A stretch of 64,000 nucleotides of DNA, taken from contig DCMZ01000004.1 in assembly GCA_002321895.1 (NCBI GenBank), forward strand, positions 1 through 64,000, in the 5' to 3' direction. The notes beneath the pieces were generated by a model, which saw only the letters and a list, made by a program, of their open reading frames with translations, did no database searches and was not told the origin of the DNA. Position numbers and translations under genes: made by a program. The stretch comes from Bdellovibrionaceae bacterium UBA1609. Lineage in GTDB: Bacteria; Bdellovibrionota; Bdellovibrionia; Bdellovibrionales; UBA1609. Positions 8,728 to 15,897 of this stretch are shown one piece after another (positions within the stretch are counted from its first letter, which is position 1; each line of letters begins with the position of its first letter).

Positions 8728-10041
8728 ATGCATGTAATCGGGAAGCTTCGATGGGTGTCGGCCCTGTCGGTCATTGTGTTTTTCATACCGGGGTTCACTT
8801 TTGCAAATGTTATTGGTAGTGATGCACAAAACTTTGCTCCCACCCCGGACGGTATAGATTTCGTTACCGTTCACGCCTCAGAAACCCTGGAACCAGGTAT
8901 TATTAATTTTGGTTTTTACATTAACTATGCTCAAAATACCTTTCCCACCTTTGAAGGGGATGGCGGTGCGCCGTCTCAGAGTTTGTTGGATAAAAACGAC
9001 AGTTTTACTAGTGCTGATCTTAATGTGGCTATAGGGCTAATGGATAACTTCCAAGTGGGCTTTAGTATGCCCTATGTGATTAATCAGACCATTGATGACA
9101 GCGACAATATTGGAGTCTTTGAAGGTTCTGGTTTTGCAGAGTTCCGTCCCTCCATGAAGTACAAGTTTTACAGCTCGGACACGTGGGGCTTTGCAACTTC
9201 GGTTTCAGCTAATTTTAATCGAATAGAAAATAACCCCTACTTAGGTGAGGATGCGGGTCCAACGATGAACCTAGAGTTCATTGCCGACAGAAGACTGGGT
9301 TTATGGAATGTTGCTTTTAATGTAGGGCATCGGTGGCGTGATAGTGGTGATGCTGTTACAAACTCAGGAATAGATCCCCTCCCCAATCAATGGATCTACT
9401 CGACGGCTCTGAGTTACCTTTTTGAGGATTTGGATACTAAAATTATAGGCGAAATTTATGGAAGTACTCCCACTGAGGGGACTCCCAATCTTTCCACCCG
9501 ACAAAGTTCGTCCATCGAAGCACTATTGGGTTTGAAATACGATGTGACAAGTAATCTCGCCGCTCAGTTTGGGGCTGGTACGGAACTCAGTGATGGGACT
9601 TCCACTCCAGATTACAGGATTTACGGCGGAATTAACTATGCTTTCGGCCCTGTGTTTAAGAGATCTTCATTCACCGAAGTGGATACCGGTGAGGAAATCA
9701 CACTTTCGGATTTAGGCTTAAGGTTTAAATTTGGAACGGCGGAATTGGTGGAAGATTCACTGGATGATTTAGAGATGGTGGTGGCTCGAATCAAGCGAGC
9801 TAAAAAGTTTAGAAAACTTATTGTAGAAGGGCATACGGACTCTGTTGGGCGTAGAGGGTACAACCAAGGGTTAAGTTTACGACGTGCTCAAACAATACAG
9901 CAGGCCATCGAAAAGGGTGTGCCTCTGCCGAGTAAAAAAATCCAAGGTATTGGACGTGGTGAGGATCATCCCATCGCGGATAATGGCAACTATCAAGGGC
10001 GGGCACGAAACCGTCGCGTAGAAATACGGATTGTTAAATAA
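8728..10041 (+). CDS. OmpA-family outer membrane protein with N-terminal barrel
   Basis: A 437-residue protein with a signal peptide (hydrophobic stretch ending FTFA). A region of about 290 residues with alternating strands and many Tyr, Phe and Asn looks like a transmembrane barrel. The C-terminal 110 residues form an OmpA-like peptidoglycan-binding domain, with VEGHTDSVGRRGYNQGLSLRRA, here in two pieces VEGHTDSVGR and NQGLSLRRA, and the terminal NRRVEIRI. The conserved Asp and Arg that bind diaminopimelate are present. The protein should tether the outer membrane to the cell wall. A GGAGGCGAG ribosome-binding site precedes the ATG. The gap to the upstream receiver gene is 93 bases, so it may have its own promoter. 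Confidence 0.9.
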   Translation: MHVIGKLRWVSALSVIVFFIPGFTFANVIGSDAQNFAPTPDGIDFVTVHASETLEPGIINFGFYINYAQNTFPTFEGDGGAPSQSLLDKNDSFTSADLNVAIGLMDNFQVGFSMPYVINQTIDDSDNIGVFEGSGFAEFRPSMKYKFYSSDTWGFATSVSANFNRIENNPYLGEDAGPTMNLEFIADRRLGLWNVAFNVGHRWRDSGDAVTNSGIDPLPNQWIYSTALSYLFEDLDTKIIGEIYGSTPTEGTPNLSTRQSSSIEALLGLKYDVTSNLAAQFGAGTELSDGTSTPDYRIYGGINYAFGPVFKRSSFTEVDTGEEITLSDLGLRFKFGTAELVEDSLDDLEMVVARIKRAKKFRKLIVEGHTDSVGRRGYNQGLSLRRAQTIQQAIEKGVPLPSKKIQGIGRGEDHPIADNGNYQGRARNRRVEIRIVK

Positions 10042-10067
10042 TCTTAGCCTAGAGTTTTTTTTAAATT

Positions 10068-10201
10068 AAATGTGACAGACACTATTCGAACCATCCCGTT
10101 GGTGGGGCGTATCTTGCGACATGGTTGGCCTGAAAGGCTAATATGGCGCAAGAGACGAGCCGCAGCCAAAAGGGCCGGGAGAATAGGGGAGTGTTGCATT
10201 T
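10068..10201. repeat. 134-base nested imperfect palindrome (REPIN/MITE-like or structured RNA)
   Basis: The left half pairs in order with the right half. AAATG 10068-72 pairs with CATTT 10197-201; ACACT 10079-83 with AGTGT 10190-94; ATTC 10084-87 with GAAT 10181-84; CCCG 10095-98 with CGGG 10176-79; TTGG 10099-102 with CCAA 10166-69; CGT 10108-10 with ACG 10155-57; and TCTTGCG 10112-18 with CGCAAGA 10147-53. The tip has GCCT 10128-31 pairing with AGGC 10135-38. The outer TGTGACAGACACT resembles motifs I associate with REP elements mobilised by RAYT transposases; that link is recalled, not checked. It could instead be a transcribed small RNA. Confidence 0.75.
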
Positions 10202-10206
10202 CATTT

Positions 10207-10240
10207 AAAAAAAACTCCAGCTAAGATTTTAGCTGGAGCT
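10207..10240 (-). terminator. Rho-independent terminator of the exbB-exbD operon
   Basis: On the minus strand a stem CTCCAGCTAA/TTAGCTGGAG closes a short loop and runs into eight T residues. It lies 26 bases beyond the stop of the outer-membrane protein gene that ends at 10266. Confidence 0.9.
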
Positions 10241-10265
10241 ATAAAAATACACATTGAGAAAGAGA

Positions 10266-11318
10266 TTAGAACTTAAATTTACCGTTAAGGCTCATTAAAT
10301 AGTAATCCGTCTCTTCGATAGGCTTAATGCGAATCGTTTCCCCATTAATGGTGTCGTAAAACTCACTGTCACGACGATTAGAAGAAACGTTGAACATGTA
10401 TCTGTAAGAAAGTCCCAACGAGAATGTTTTGTTCACATGGAAGTCTGCTTCAATGAGTGCACCCATATCCATGGCTTCCGATTCCCAATCACCTCTTCCA
10501 AACAAGGCGCTGTTGACAGACTGCTCTGAGAATTCACGGTAGGTGTAGCCCACTAAGGCTCCAACATAAGGCTGAATCCGGCCACCCATTATTTTTCCAT
10601 AAAATAGTGGAGCTTTAACAGCCATCGTAAAATTGTATTGTTGCATGCTATCTATGGCCATGTAGCGATTATAGGGGTTGGCATCTTCAATGAAAAAACG
10701 ACCACTCGTTAAAGCCCCTTCGATAACTATCGTATTATCTTCAGTGTTGTATCCTACAGCTAATCCTAAAGTAGCGTCACTTTCCACATTGTCGGCGTTG
10801 TAGCCAGTTCCACCAAAAATACCATTCACATAGAATCTATGGTTAAAGTTTTCAGGCTCATAGCCTTCAAAGTCTTCACGAATTTCAGAGGACACAGCAA
10901 TGGGCTCAGCAACAACTTCAAGTCCCGGTTGATTGGGGATTAAAGAGTCGTTCGTTGCTGGTGTAATGACCGGAGATGCAAACGACGCTGGTGTGTCTTC
11001 GAAAGGTGATTCCGTAGGAGCCGTAACCGATTCCGTTGGTAAAACCTCATTTTCAGGAAGGATGACTTCTGTGTCCGATAGACTCGGATTTAAAATCTCC
11101 GTATCTGATGGGTTGACGTTGATTTGTTGGCCCAGTTCTGCTTCGATATCTGAAAGATCAAGATCTTCCAAACCCGTGGGAGCGCTGGTGCCAAGGGGTG
11201 TTCCCGCATCAGCGGCAATTTCGCTACTCGCCGACACATCGGTGACAACTATTTCTGAATCCTGAGCATTTGCACTTAGGGTAGCTATAACAACGGCTAC
11301 TAATGTTAGAGTACGCAT
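10266..11318 (-). CDS. Outer membrane beta-barrel protein with acidic, Pro-rich N-terminal region
   Basis: A 350-residue protein. The signal peptide (MRTLTLVAVVIATLSANA) is followed by about 125 residues rich in Glu, Asp, Ser, Thr and Pro with no obvious fold. The last 190 residues look like an eight-stranded barrel, ending in LMSLNGKFKF with a terminal Phe. The frame opens at 11333, but the ATG at 11318 has GAGGAGGAG just upstream and gives a clean signal peptide. It lies 20 bases downstream of exbD in the same direction, so it is probably one operon with exbB and exbD. A role with the Exb/TonB machinery is inferred from position only. Confidence 0.85.
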   Translation of the reverse strand: MRTLTLVAVVIATLSANAQDSEIVVTDVSASSEIAADAGTPLGTSAPTGLEDLDLSDIEAELGQQINVNPSDTEILNPSLSDTEVILPENEVLPTESVTAPTESPFEDTPASFASPVITPATNDSLIPNQPGLEVVAEPIAVSSEIREDFEGYEPENFNHRFYVNGIFGGTGYNADNVESDATLGLAVGYNTEDNTIVIEGALTSGRFFIEDANPYNRYMAIDSMQQYNFTMAVKAPLFYGKIMGGRIQPYVGALVGYTYREFSEQSVNSALFGRGDWESEAMDMGALIEADFHVNKTFSLGLSYRYMFNVSSNRRDSEFYDTINGETIRIKPIEETDYYLMSLNGKFKF

Positions 11319-11338
11319 GACTCTCCTCCTCAAAAGGT

Positions 11339-11737
11339 TTAGTTCCCCACACTTATGGCAAAATCTTCGATGCCACCTGATTTGATAGCATCAATGGTTT
11401 TAATCACTATGCCGTGGGAAACACTTTCATCTGCCGCAATAACGGCTTTTAAATCTGCATTTTTTAAAACCAGGTCGGAGATCCTTGCTTCAAGATCTTC
11501 CACCTCAGTGTTTTTTCCATTAATGGCCACTGTACCACCAGAAGTAATACTAATAGTCACTCGGGCCTTTTTTACATTGGCTCCACTGTTGGTTTTAGAG
11601 AGTTTTATATCTAAAGCTCTCTGTGCCAAAGGGGCCGCCACCAGGAAAATGATCAATATAACTAAAAGAATATCCACAAAAGGAATGATATTGATCTCAG
11701 CAATGGCTTCATTGTTTTTTCTAATTTTGCTCGCCAT
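11339..11737 (-). CDS. exbD: ExbD/TolR-family proton-channel subunit
   Basis: A 132-residue inner-membrane protein with one N-terminal transmembrane helix. That helix carries the conserved Asp22 in NIIPFVDILLVILIIF, the residue that takes up protons in ExbD and TolR. The periplasmic domain follows with the usual strand-rich pattern (VTISITSGGTVAINGK, and VIAADESVSHG). It should form the ion-driven motor with the ExbB-like protein encoded just upstream, powering the TonB/TolA-like protein encoded divergently at 12727. Whether it serves an Exb/TonB or a Tol/Pal system cannot be settled from the sequence. Confidence 0.93.
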   Translation of the reverse strand: MASKIRKNNEAIAEINIIPFVDILLVILIIFLVAAPLAQRALDIKLSKTNSGANVKKARVTISITSGGTVAINGKNTEVEDLEARISDLVLKNADLKAVIAADESVSHGIVIKTIDAIKSGGIEDFAISVGN

Positions 11738-11761
11738 GATTCACCTCAAACGCAAAGTCAA

Positions 11762-12397
11762 TTATGCGTTTTTCCCTTTCATGGTTTTGGCATAAGTCAT
11801 CAGTAGATCTTTCACGCTATCTAAGCTGTTGTTCACTTGGTTCAATTGTTTTTGAAAATAGTTGTAAGCAATGACAGCCGGGATAGCTACCATCAAGCCA
11901 ATGGCTGTTGCCACAAGCGCTTGAGCGATTCCGGCCATAACAGCAGAAGGCTCACCGCCGGCTTCCGATAGGGCTTGGAAAGATTCCATCACTCCAAACA
12001 CAGTTCCAAGAAGACCAATAAAAGGAGCGTTGGATCCCACAGTAGCCAAGAAGTTAAGACTCTTCTCTAGCTGGGGCTGCTCGGATTTACTATAGAGTTC
12101 AAAAAAGTCCTCAAGTCCTTCCGTTCCATTTTCCTTTATATGACGTAAGCCATAGTCCAGAGCTCGTCCCTCTAAAGTGTTCCAATCCTCAGAAAGATGA
12201 TTCACTTTTTCTTTATCATTGGTTTTAACTATCTCTCGGATACGCTCGGCCACTTTTTCGGAATTGCGACGAATTCCCATATAAGTGATATATCTCTCGA
12301 TGATCACCGAAAGGCTGGTGACGCTCAACGCGATCAAGATCCATAGAGTCACTTCGTGTCCGTATTGCCCGATGGCGAAAAAACTTTCATTTAACAT
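11762..12397 (-). CDS. exbB: ExbB/TolQ/MotA-family proton-channel subunit
   Basis: A 211-residue membrane protein with three helices: one near residues 15-35, and two near 120-150 and 170-190. The conserved family core reads LATVGSNAPFIGLLGTVFGVM and, near the end, ATAIGLMVAIPAVIAYN. The frame opens at 12412, but the ATG at 12397 has GGAGGAG at a good distance and gives the expected N-terminus. It is the first gene of the exbB-exbD-barrel operon. A -35/-10-like pair lies upstream at 12447-12475. Confidence 0.94.
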   Translation of the reverse strand: MLNESFFAIGQYGHEVTLWILIALSVTSLSVIIERYITYMGIRRNSEKVAERIREIVKTNDKEKVNHLSEDWNTLEGRALDYGLRHIKENGTEGLEDFFELYSKSEQPQLEKSLNFLATVGSNAPFIGLLGTVFGVMESFQALSEAGGEPSAVMAGIAQALVATAIGLMVAIPAVIAYNYFQKQLNQVNNSLDSVKDLLMTYAKTMKGKNA

Positions 12398-12446
12398 GGT
12401 CCACTCCTCCACTATTTACGACGCAGTCCATAATCATGTGCTAGCT

Positions 12447-12475
12447 TTTATGGCATAAAGGGGAGTGCAATGCAA
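12447..12475 (-). promoter_or_regulatory. Candidate promoter for the exbB operon
   Basis: On the minus strand TTGCAT (12470-12475) and CATAAA (12447-12452) are 17 bases apart, about 50 bases upstream of the exbB start. The match is partial, so this is a weak call. Confidence 0.35.
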
Positions 12476-12624
12476 TGCGGTGTATATCCCGATGATAGGC
12501 AGTGAAATGTTTTCTACACGTCGAGTCATATGCCCTCTGAATCCTATTCAAAGGGCACTTTTTGGCCTCGATCTAGTAAATATTACAGGGCATTGGGGAG
12601 GGTGTGGACGATTCGCCATGATTA

Positions 12625-12652
12625 TTGACTCGGCATTTAATTTTATTATATG
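12625..12652 (+). promoter_or_regulatory. Candidate promoter for the TonB-like gene
   Basis: TTGACT at 12625-12630 and TATATG at 12647-12652 are separated by 16 bases, about 75 bases upstream of the start codon. This is a good match to a housekeeping sigma-70 promoter in an AT-rich stretch. Confidence 0.5.
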
Positions 12653-12726
12653 TTGCAGCAAATTCTTAGGTGCGAACCATAGGAAACTTGTAAAAGCCTC
12701 TGTTGTAGAGGCATTGAGAGGGAAAA

Positions 12727-14151
12727 ATGATGATGAATCGATGGAACACAGTGAAAGATTCTTTTAAATCGAAGTGGTCAGAGATTTCTTCTAATAAAAC
12801 CAGTTTAACTTCGTTTGCAGTATCAGCAACGGTACATGCAGCTATGTTTGGTGCTTTGATTTATGCCGGAACACAACAGCTAATGGATGAGGAAGTGGTA
12901 GATATTAAGGTGGAAGACCTTAAGAAAACTCTTACCACAAGCAATCCAGGGGACCCCAACTCCGATCTTTTAAAATCAGGGGCGGTGGCTTCTGCACCCA
13001 CTCAAGGTCGTCAACCCGAGAAAATTTCAGATGTTCCTAAGAAAGAGAAGAAGGTTTTAAAAGCACCGGATTCTAGAAAAAAGTCCGTCGCTCCAAAAGT
13101 GACGAAAAAGGTAAAAACGCCATCAAAAAAGCGTGCTTCAAAAGCAAAGGTGGCCAAGCGTAAAGCTGTGGCTAAAATTCAAGATCCAGAAATGCAGCGC
13201 TTAGAAAAGATCGCTCAGCAATTGGAAAAGAAAGAGCAAGAGTATCAAAAGAAGATTGCTCAATATAAAAAGGAACAAGAGCGACAGCGCAAAATTGAAG
13301 AACAGAAAAAGAAAGTGGCTGAAAAGGCACGTAAGTTAAAAATCAAAATGGCTCGTGCTAAGGCGGCTGCGGAAAGAGAACGTCAACTCAAAGAAGAAGA
13401 GCGTCGCATTCAGCAGCGTGAAGCCCAGATTGCTGCTCAGCAAAGGGAAGCGGAAAAGAAGGCCGCTGAGCAGGCAGCTCTTTTAGCTAAGCAAGAGCAA
13501 ATTTTGAAGAAAGCGGAAGCCGTAAAAGCCCGCGAGGCAGAACTTCAGGCTCAGCGCATTCGGGCTCAGGAATTGGCTGCGAAAAATGCCGCTTTAAGAG
13601 CACAACAGGCTGAGATGGAAGCGGAAGCTCGTCGACAGGCAGAAGTGGCAGAAATGCAAGGGCGTCTTGCGGCGAAAGCGAAAGCCCTTGAAATTCAAGA
13701 ACGTGCCGAGCAACAGCGTGCGGCCCGTGCACAAGCATTACGAGCTCGTCAGATTGAATTACAAAACAAAGAAGCCGCTTTGGCGCTTCGACAGAAGCGT
13801 TTGAATCAGGCTAATAATAAATTTGGAATCAGCCTTCCTTCGGGAGCTCAGTCCGTGGCGGATTTAAGGCAAATGCCTGGGAATTCCGTACCCAGCTACC
13901 CGGTAGAGGCTCGCGAGAACAATTGGCAAGGTGAAGGAGTATACCTTTACTATGTGACTGATGATGGTGAAGTTCGAAACGTACGTGTGGTGAAATCGAC
14001 AGGCTACGAAGTCTTGGATGACGCTGCAATTCAGACTTTCAACACGTATCAGTTTTACCCTGGCCAAAGCGGTTGGACATACCATCCTGTGAAATTTTCA
14101 TTGAGCAAAAGTTCAGCAAGCTCGAGTGATAGCCGTAGACGCCGCAGGTAA
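12727..14151 (+). CDS. TonB/TolA-like energy transducer with long helical stalk
   Basis: A 474-residue protein. A single transmembrane helix lies at about residues 28-50, followed by a basic Lys/Pro-rich segment (about 95-150), a long charged coiled-coil stalk rich in Ala, Glu, Gln, Lys and Arg (about 155-365), and a C-terminal TonB-type domain of about 90 residues. That domain has the features YPVEARENNWQGEGVYLYYV, the VRVVKSTGYEVLDDAAI segment and a terminal strand. The helical stalk is TolA-like, while the end resembles TonB. It should span the periplasm and pass energy from ExbB/ExbD to an outer-membrane partner. Two ATG codons stand in a row after GAGAGGG. A Ser/Arg-rich tail follows the domain. 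Confidence 0.9.
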   Translation: MMMNRWNTVKDSFKSKWSEISSNKTSLTSFAVSATVHAAMFGALIYAGTQQLMDEEVVDIKVEDLKKTLTTSNPGDPNSDLLKSGAVASAPTQGRQPEKISDVPKKEKKVLKAPDSRKKSVAPKVTKKVKTPSKKRASKAKVAKRKAVAKIQDPEMQRLEKIAQQLEKKEQEYQKKIAQYKKEQERQRKIEEQKKKVAEKARKLKIKMARAKAAAERERQLKEEERRIQQREAQIAAQQREAEKKAAEQAALLAKQEQILKKAEAVKAREAELQAQRIRAQELAAKNAALRAQQAEMEAEARRQAEVAEMQGRLAAKAKALEIQERAEQQRAARAQALRARQIELQNKEAALALRQKRLNQANNKFGISLPSGAQSVADLRQMPGNSVPSYPVEARENNWQGEGVYLYYVTDDGEVRNVRVVKSTGYEVLDDAAIQTFNTYQFYPGQSGWTYHPVKFSLSKSSASSSDSRRRRR

Positions 14152-14170
14152 CTCCTGCTAGCGTCTATAT

Positions 14171-14785
14171 ATGTCGCGAAGTCTAATTGTTTTGGCTCTA
14201 ATTGCATTATCACTAACGGCCCATGGCAGCGTCGTATCGCAGACCGTGGGTGAGGTCCGAGATCATGTGCTCACCTCTAGAGAAGTGCTCATAAATCTAT
14301 ATATTGAGTCGGCACTTTTTGGTGCTAAAGTGCCGCCCCCTTTTGATGCCTCTAAATATCATTCTCGGGTTTCAGGCGTTCTGTTGGAGTGGGTGGTCTA
14401 TAAGGAAGCCTTGTCGTTCAACACGGATAAAATTAAGCCCGGGGTAATTCAGTCCTCATTGAACAAAGTGAAATTCAAATGGGGTCGAAATAGCCAATGG
14501 CAAAAGTTGCAGGCCGAGCAGGATGAGCTCACAGAGATCATAGAGCGGAAACTACGCGCCAAAGAGTTTATTAAATTTAAAGCGAACTCCTCCGTGGTGC
14601 CAGTCTCCGATGAAGAGGCAAAAGAATATTATGACAATAATCAAAGGCGCTTCGGAGATGTGCCTTTCCAGGAATTATCTGAAAATATTAAAGCTTTCTT
14701 AAAAAAGCAGCAGTTAGACAGTCGTCTGAAGTCATGGTTTGAGGTGCTCCAATCCAAATATCAAGTCCGCAATCACCTTATTTAA
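14171..14785 (+). CDS. SurA-N-like periplasmic protein without a PPIase domain
   Basis: A 204-residue secreted protein (signal peptide ending AHGS). The mature region resembles the N-terminal chaperone part of SurA and peptidyl-prolyl isomerases: it starts VVSQTVGEVRDHVLTSREV, is largely helical, and ends in VSDEEAKEYYDNNQRRFGDVPF, the segment that normally leads into a parvulin domain. The parvulin domain itself is missing, since the protein ends about 40 residues later. It may be a chaperone for outer-membrane proteins. It starts 19 bases after the TonB-like gene and overlaps the next start by 1 base, so it is probably in one operon with both. Confidence 0.8.
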   Translation: MSRSLIVLALIALSLTAHGSVVSQTVGEVRDHVLTSREVLINLYIESALFGAKVPPPFDASKYHSRVSGVLLEWVVYKEALSFNTDKIKPGVIQSSLNKVKFKWGRNSQWQKLQAEQDELTEIIERKLRAKEFIKFKANSSVVPVSDEEAKEYYDNNQRRFGDVPFQELSENIKAFLKKQQLDSRLKSWFEVLQSKYQVRNHLI

Positions 14786-15213
14786 TGACCCAAGGGTCTG
14801 TTTTGAATTTGGCTCAGTTGGAATGGGCCGAAGGAATCTATAAAGACTCTAAATATCCCATAGGCGGAGATCCTAGGCACTGGCTGGATACCTCCGGGCG
14901 GCGTAAAGTGTTTGAAATTCAGGGGAAATCTAAACGTACAGAAGCTCTCATGGTGGTTGAGGGTCTCGACGAGGGATTGGGTGAGGTGTTGTTCTTTGCT
15001 GTTTCTCCAGAGTCTTGGGGGACGGGGTCGTCCGCTCGCTGCTGGCAGTTTTTTCAGCAGAGTTTGCCCTATGCAGAGCTTTGGTTGGAGGTCCATTCGG
15101 AGAACCTGCCAGCCAAACGCTTCTATGAGCTTCAAGGCTTTGAAATTACAGGGAAAAGACAAGGATACTATCGAGATGGTGGAGATGCTCTACAACTGGT
15201 AAAAAAGATATAG
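14785..15213 (+). CDS. GNAT-family N-acetyltransferase (RimI-like)
   Basis: A 142-residue protein with a GNAT pattern: a core strand VLFFAVSPESWGTGSSARCW (acetyl-CoA binding loop in the usual place, although the Q/RxxGxG/A motif is altered to WGTGSSA), and later LWLEVHSENLPAKRFYELQGFEITGKRQGYY in two parts, ending in the conserved xxYxxxGF. This matches enzymes that acetylate protein N-termini or small amines. The substrate is unknown. Its ATG overlaps the stop of the SurA-like gene (TAATG). A strong terminator follows at 15265. Confidence 0.85.
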   Translation: MTQGSVLNLAQLEWAEGIYKDSKYPIGGDPRHWLDTSGRRKVFEIQGKSKRTEALMVVEGLDEGLGEVLFFAVSPESWGTGSSARCWQFFQQSLPYAELWLEVHSENLPAKRFYELQGFEITGKRQGYYRDGGDALQLVKKI

Positions 15214-15264
15214 GGGCTTGCTCTAATCCCCCAATTTTGTTAAAAAAATTCAACTTTCTAATTC

Positions 15265-15289
15265 AGAGGGCCAAAAGCCCTCTTTTTTT
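15265..15289 (+). terminator. Rho-independent terminator after the GNAT gene
   Basis: Stem AGAGGGC/GCCCTCT with loop CAAAA, followed by a run of T. It separates the TonB-like operon from the rimP operon, which starts at 15307. Confidence 0.9.
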
Positions 15290-15306
15290 ATGGGCAAAGG
15301 TGATCG

Positions 15307-15897
15307 GTGCAAGAATCGAAGACCCTACAACGTGTACGCGAAATGGCCACTGAAGTGGCTGATCGTGAAGGCTGTTTTTTGTACGACCTTGAATTGGTCG
15401 GGCAAGGACGCGGCCGGGTGTTGCGTGTTTACATCGATAAAGATTCCACCTCCACACCCGAGAACGACAGCGGTGATCCGGGAACAGGTGCAAGTGTTGA
15501 TGACTGTGCCAATGTATCACGTGGTCTTGGCTTAATGTTGGATGTAGAAGAACCTCTGGGTGGTGAAGCCTATGAGCTGGAAGTGTCTACTCCGGGATTA
15601 GAAAGAACCCTCAAGCAAACCTGGCATTTTGAAAAAGCCGTAGGGCAAAATGTTCAGATCAGTGCGAATGCTGAAATTCCTTGTCCGGAATCAGTTCAAG
15701 TTCGTAAAGCTCCAAAATCTCTTACGGGAGTATTGAAGAGTGCTGACGATGAGGCCATTGAATTAGAGAGCCAAGATGTGGTTTGGGTAGTGCCCCGAAC
15801 TCTCATCCATAAAGCAAAAATTAAATATGTATTCGAACATCCTGGTGCGAATAAGCCCAAGGGTAACAAGCGACAAAAAAAGAAAGCGAAGAGGTAG
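15307..15897 (+). CDS. rimP: Ribosome maturation factor RimP
   Basis: A 196-residue protein for 30S subunit maturation. Family features are a helical N-terminus, FLYDLELVGQGRGRVLRVYIDK, the segment SVDDCANVSRGLGLMLD and the conserved YELEVSTPGLERTLK, here given in pieces. The C-terminal Sm-like domain ends in a Lys-rich tail. The GTG start at 15307 has AAAGG 6 bases upstream. It is the first gene of the operon rimP-nusA-infB-rbfA-truB-rpsO-pnp, an order conserved across bacteria. An insert of about 10 residues (STSTPENDSGDPGTGA) follows the second strand. Confidence 0.95.
   Translation: MQESKTLQRVREMATEVADREGCFLYDLELVGQGRGRVLRVYIDKDSTSTPENDSGDPGTGASVDDCANVSRGLGLMLDVEEPLGGEAYELEVSTPGLERTLKQTWHFEKAVGQNVQISANAEIPCPESVQVRKAPKSLTGVLKSADDEAIELESQDVVWVVPRTLIHKAKIKYVFEHPGANKPKGNKRQKKKAKR

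Larger units (their letters stand above)
12398..12726. other. Divergent promoter region between exbB and the TonB-like gene
   Basis: 329 bases with no supported gene. It holds a candidate promoter for each side (listed separately) and a small hairpin, GCCTCT/AGAGGC at 12696-12712, just before the TonB-like gene's ribosome-binding site. A 100-codon open frame at 12465-12767 overlaps the TonB-like start and has no support. Confidence 0.55.

Noticed and set aside
10068..10201. Known riboswitch or SRP RNA at the nested palindrome
   Set aside because: The conserved motifs of SRP RNA, c-di-GMP, fluoride, TPP and cobalamin riboswitches are not present.
12465..12767. 100-codon open frame overlapping the TonB-like start
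   Set aside because: It lies in a divergent promoter region and overlaps the well-supported TonB-like start in another frame.
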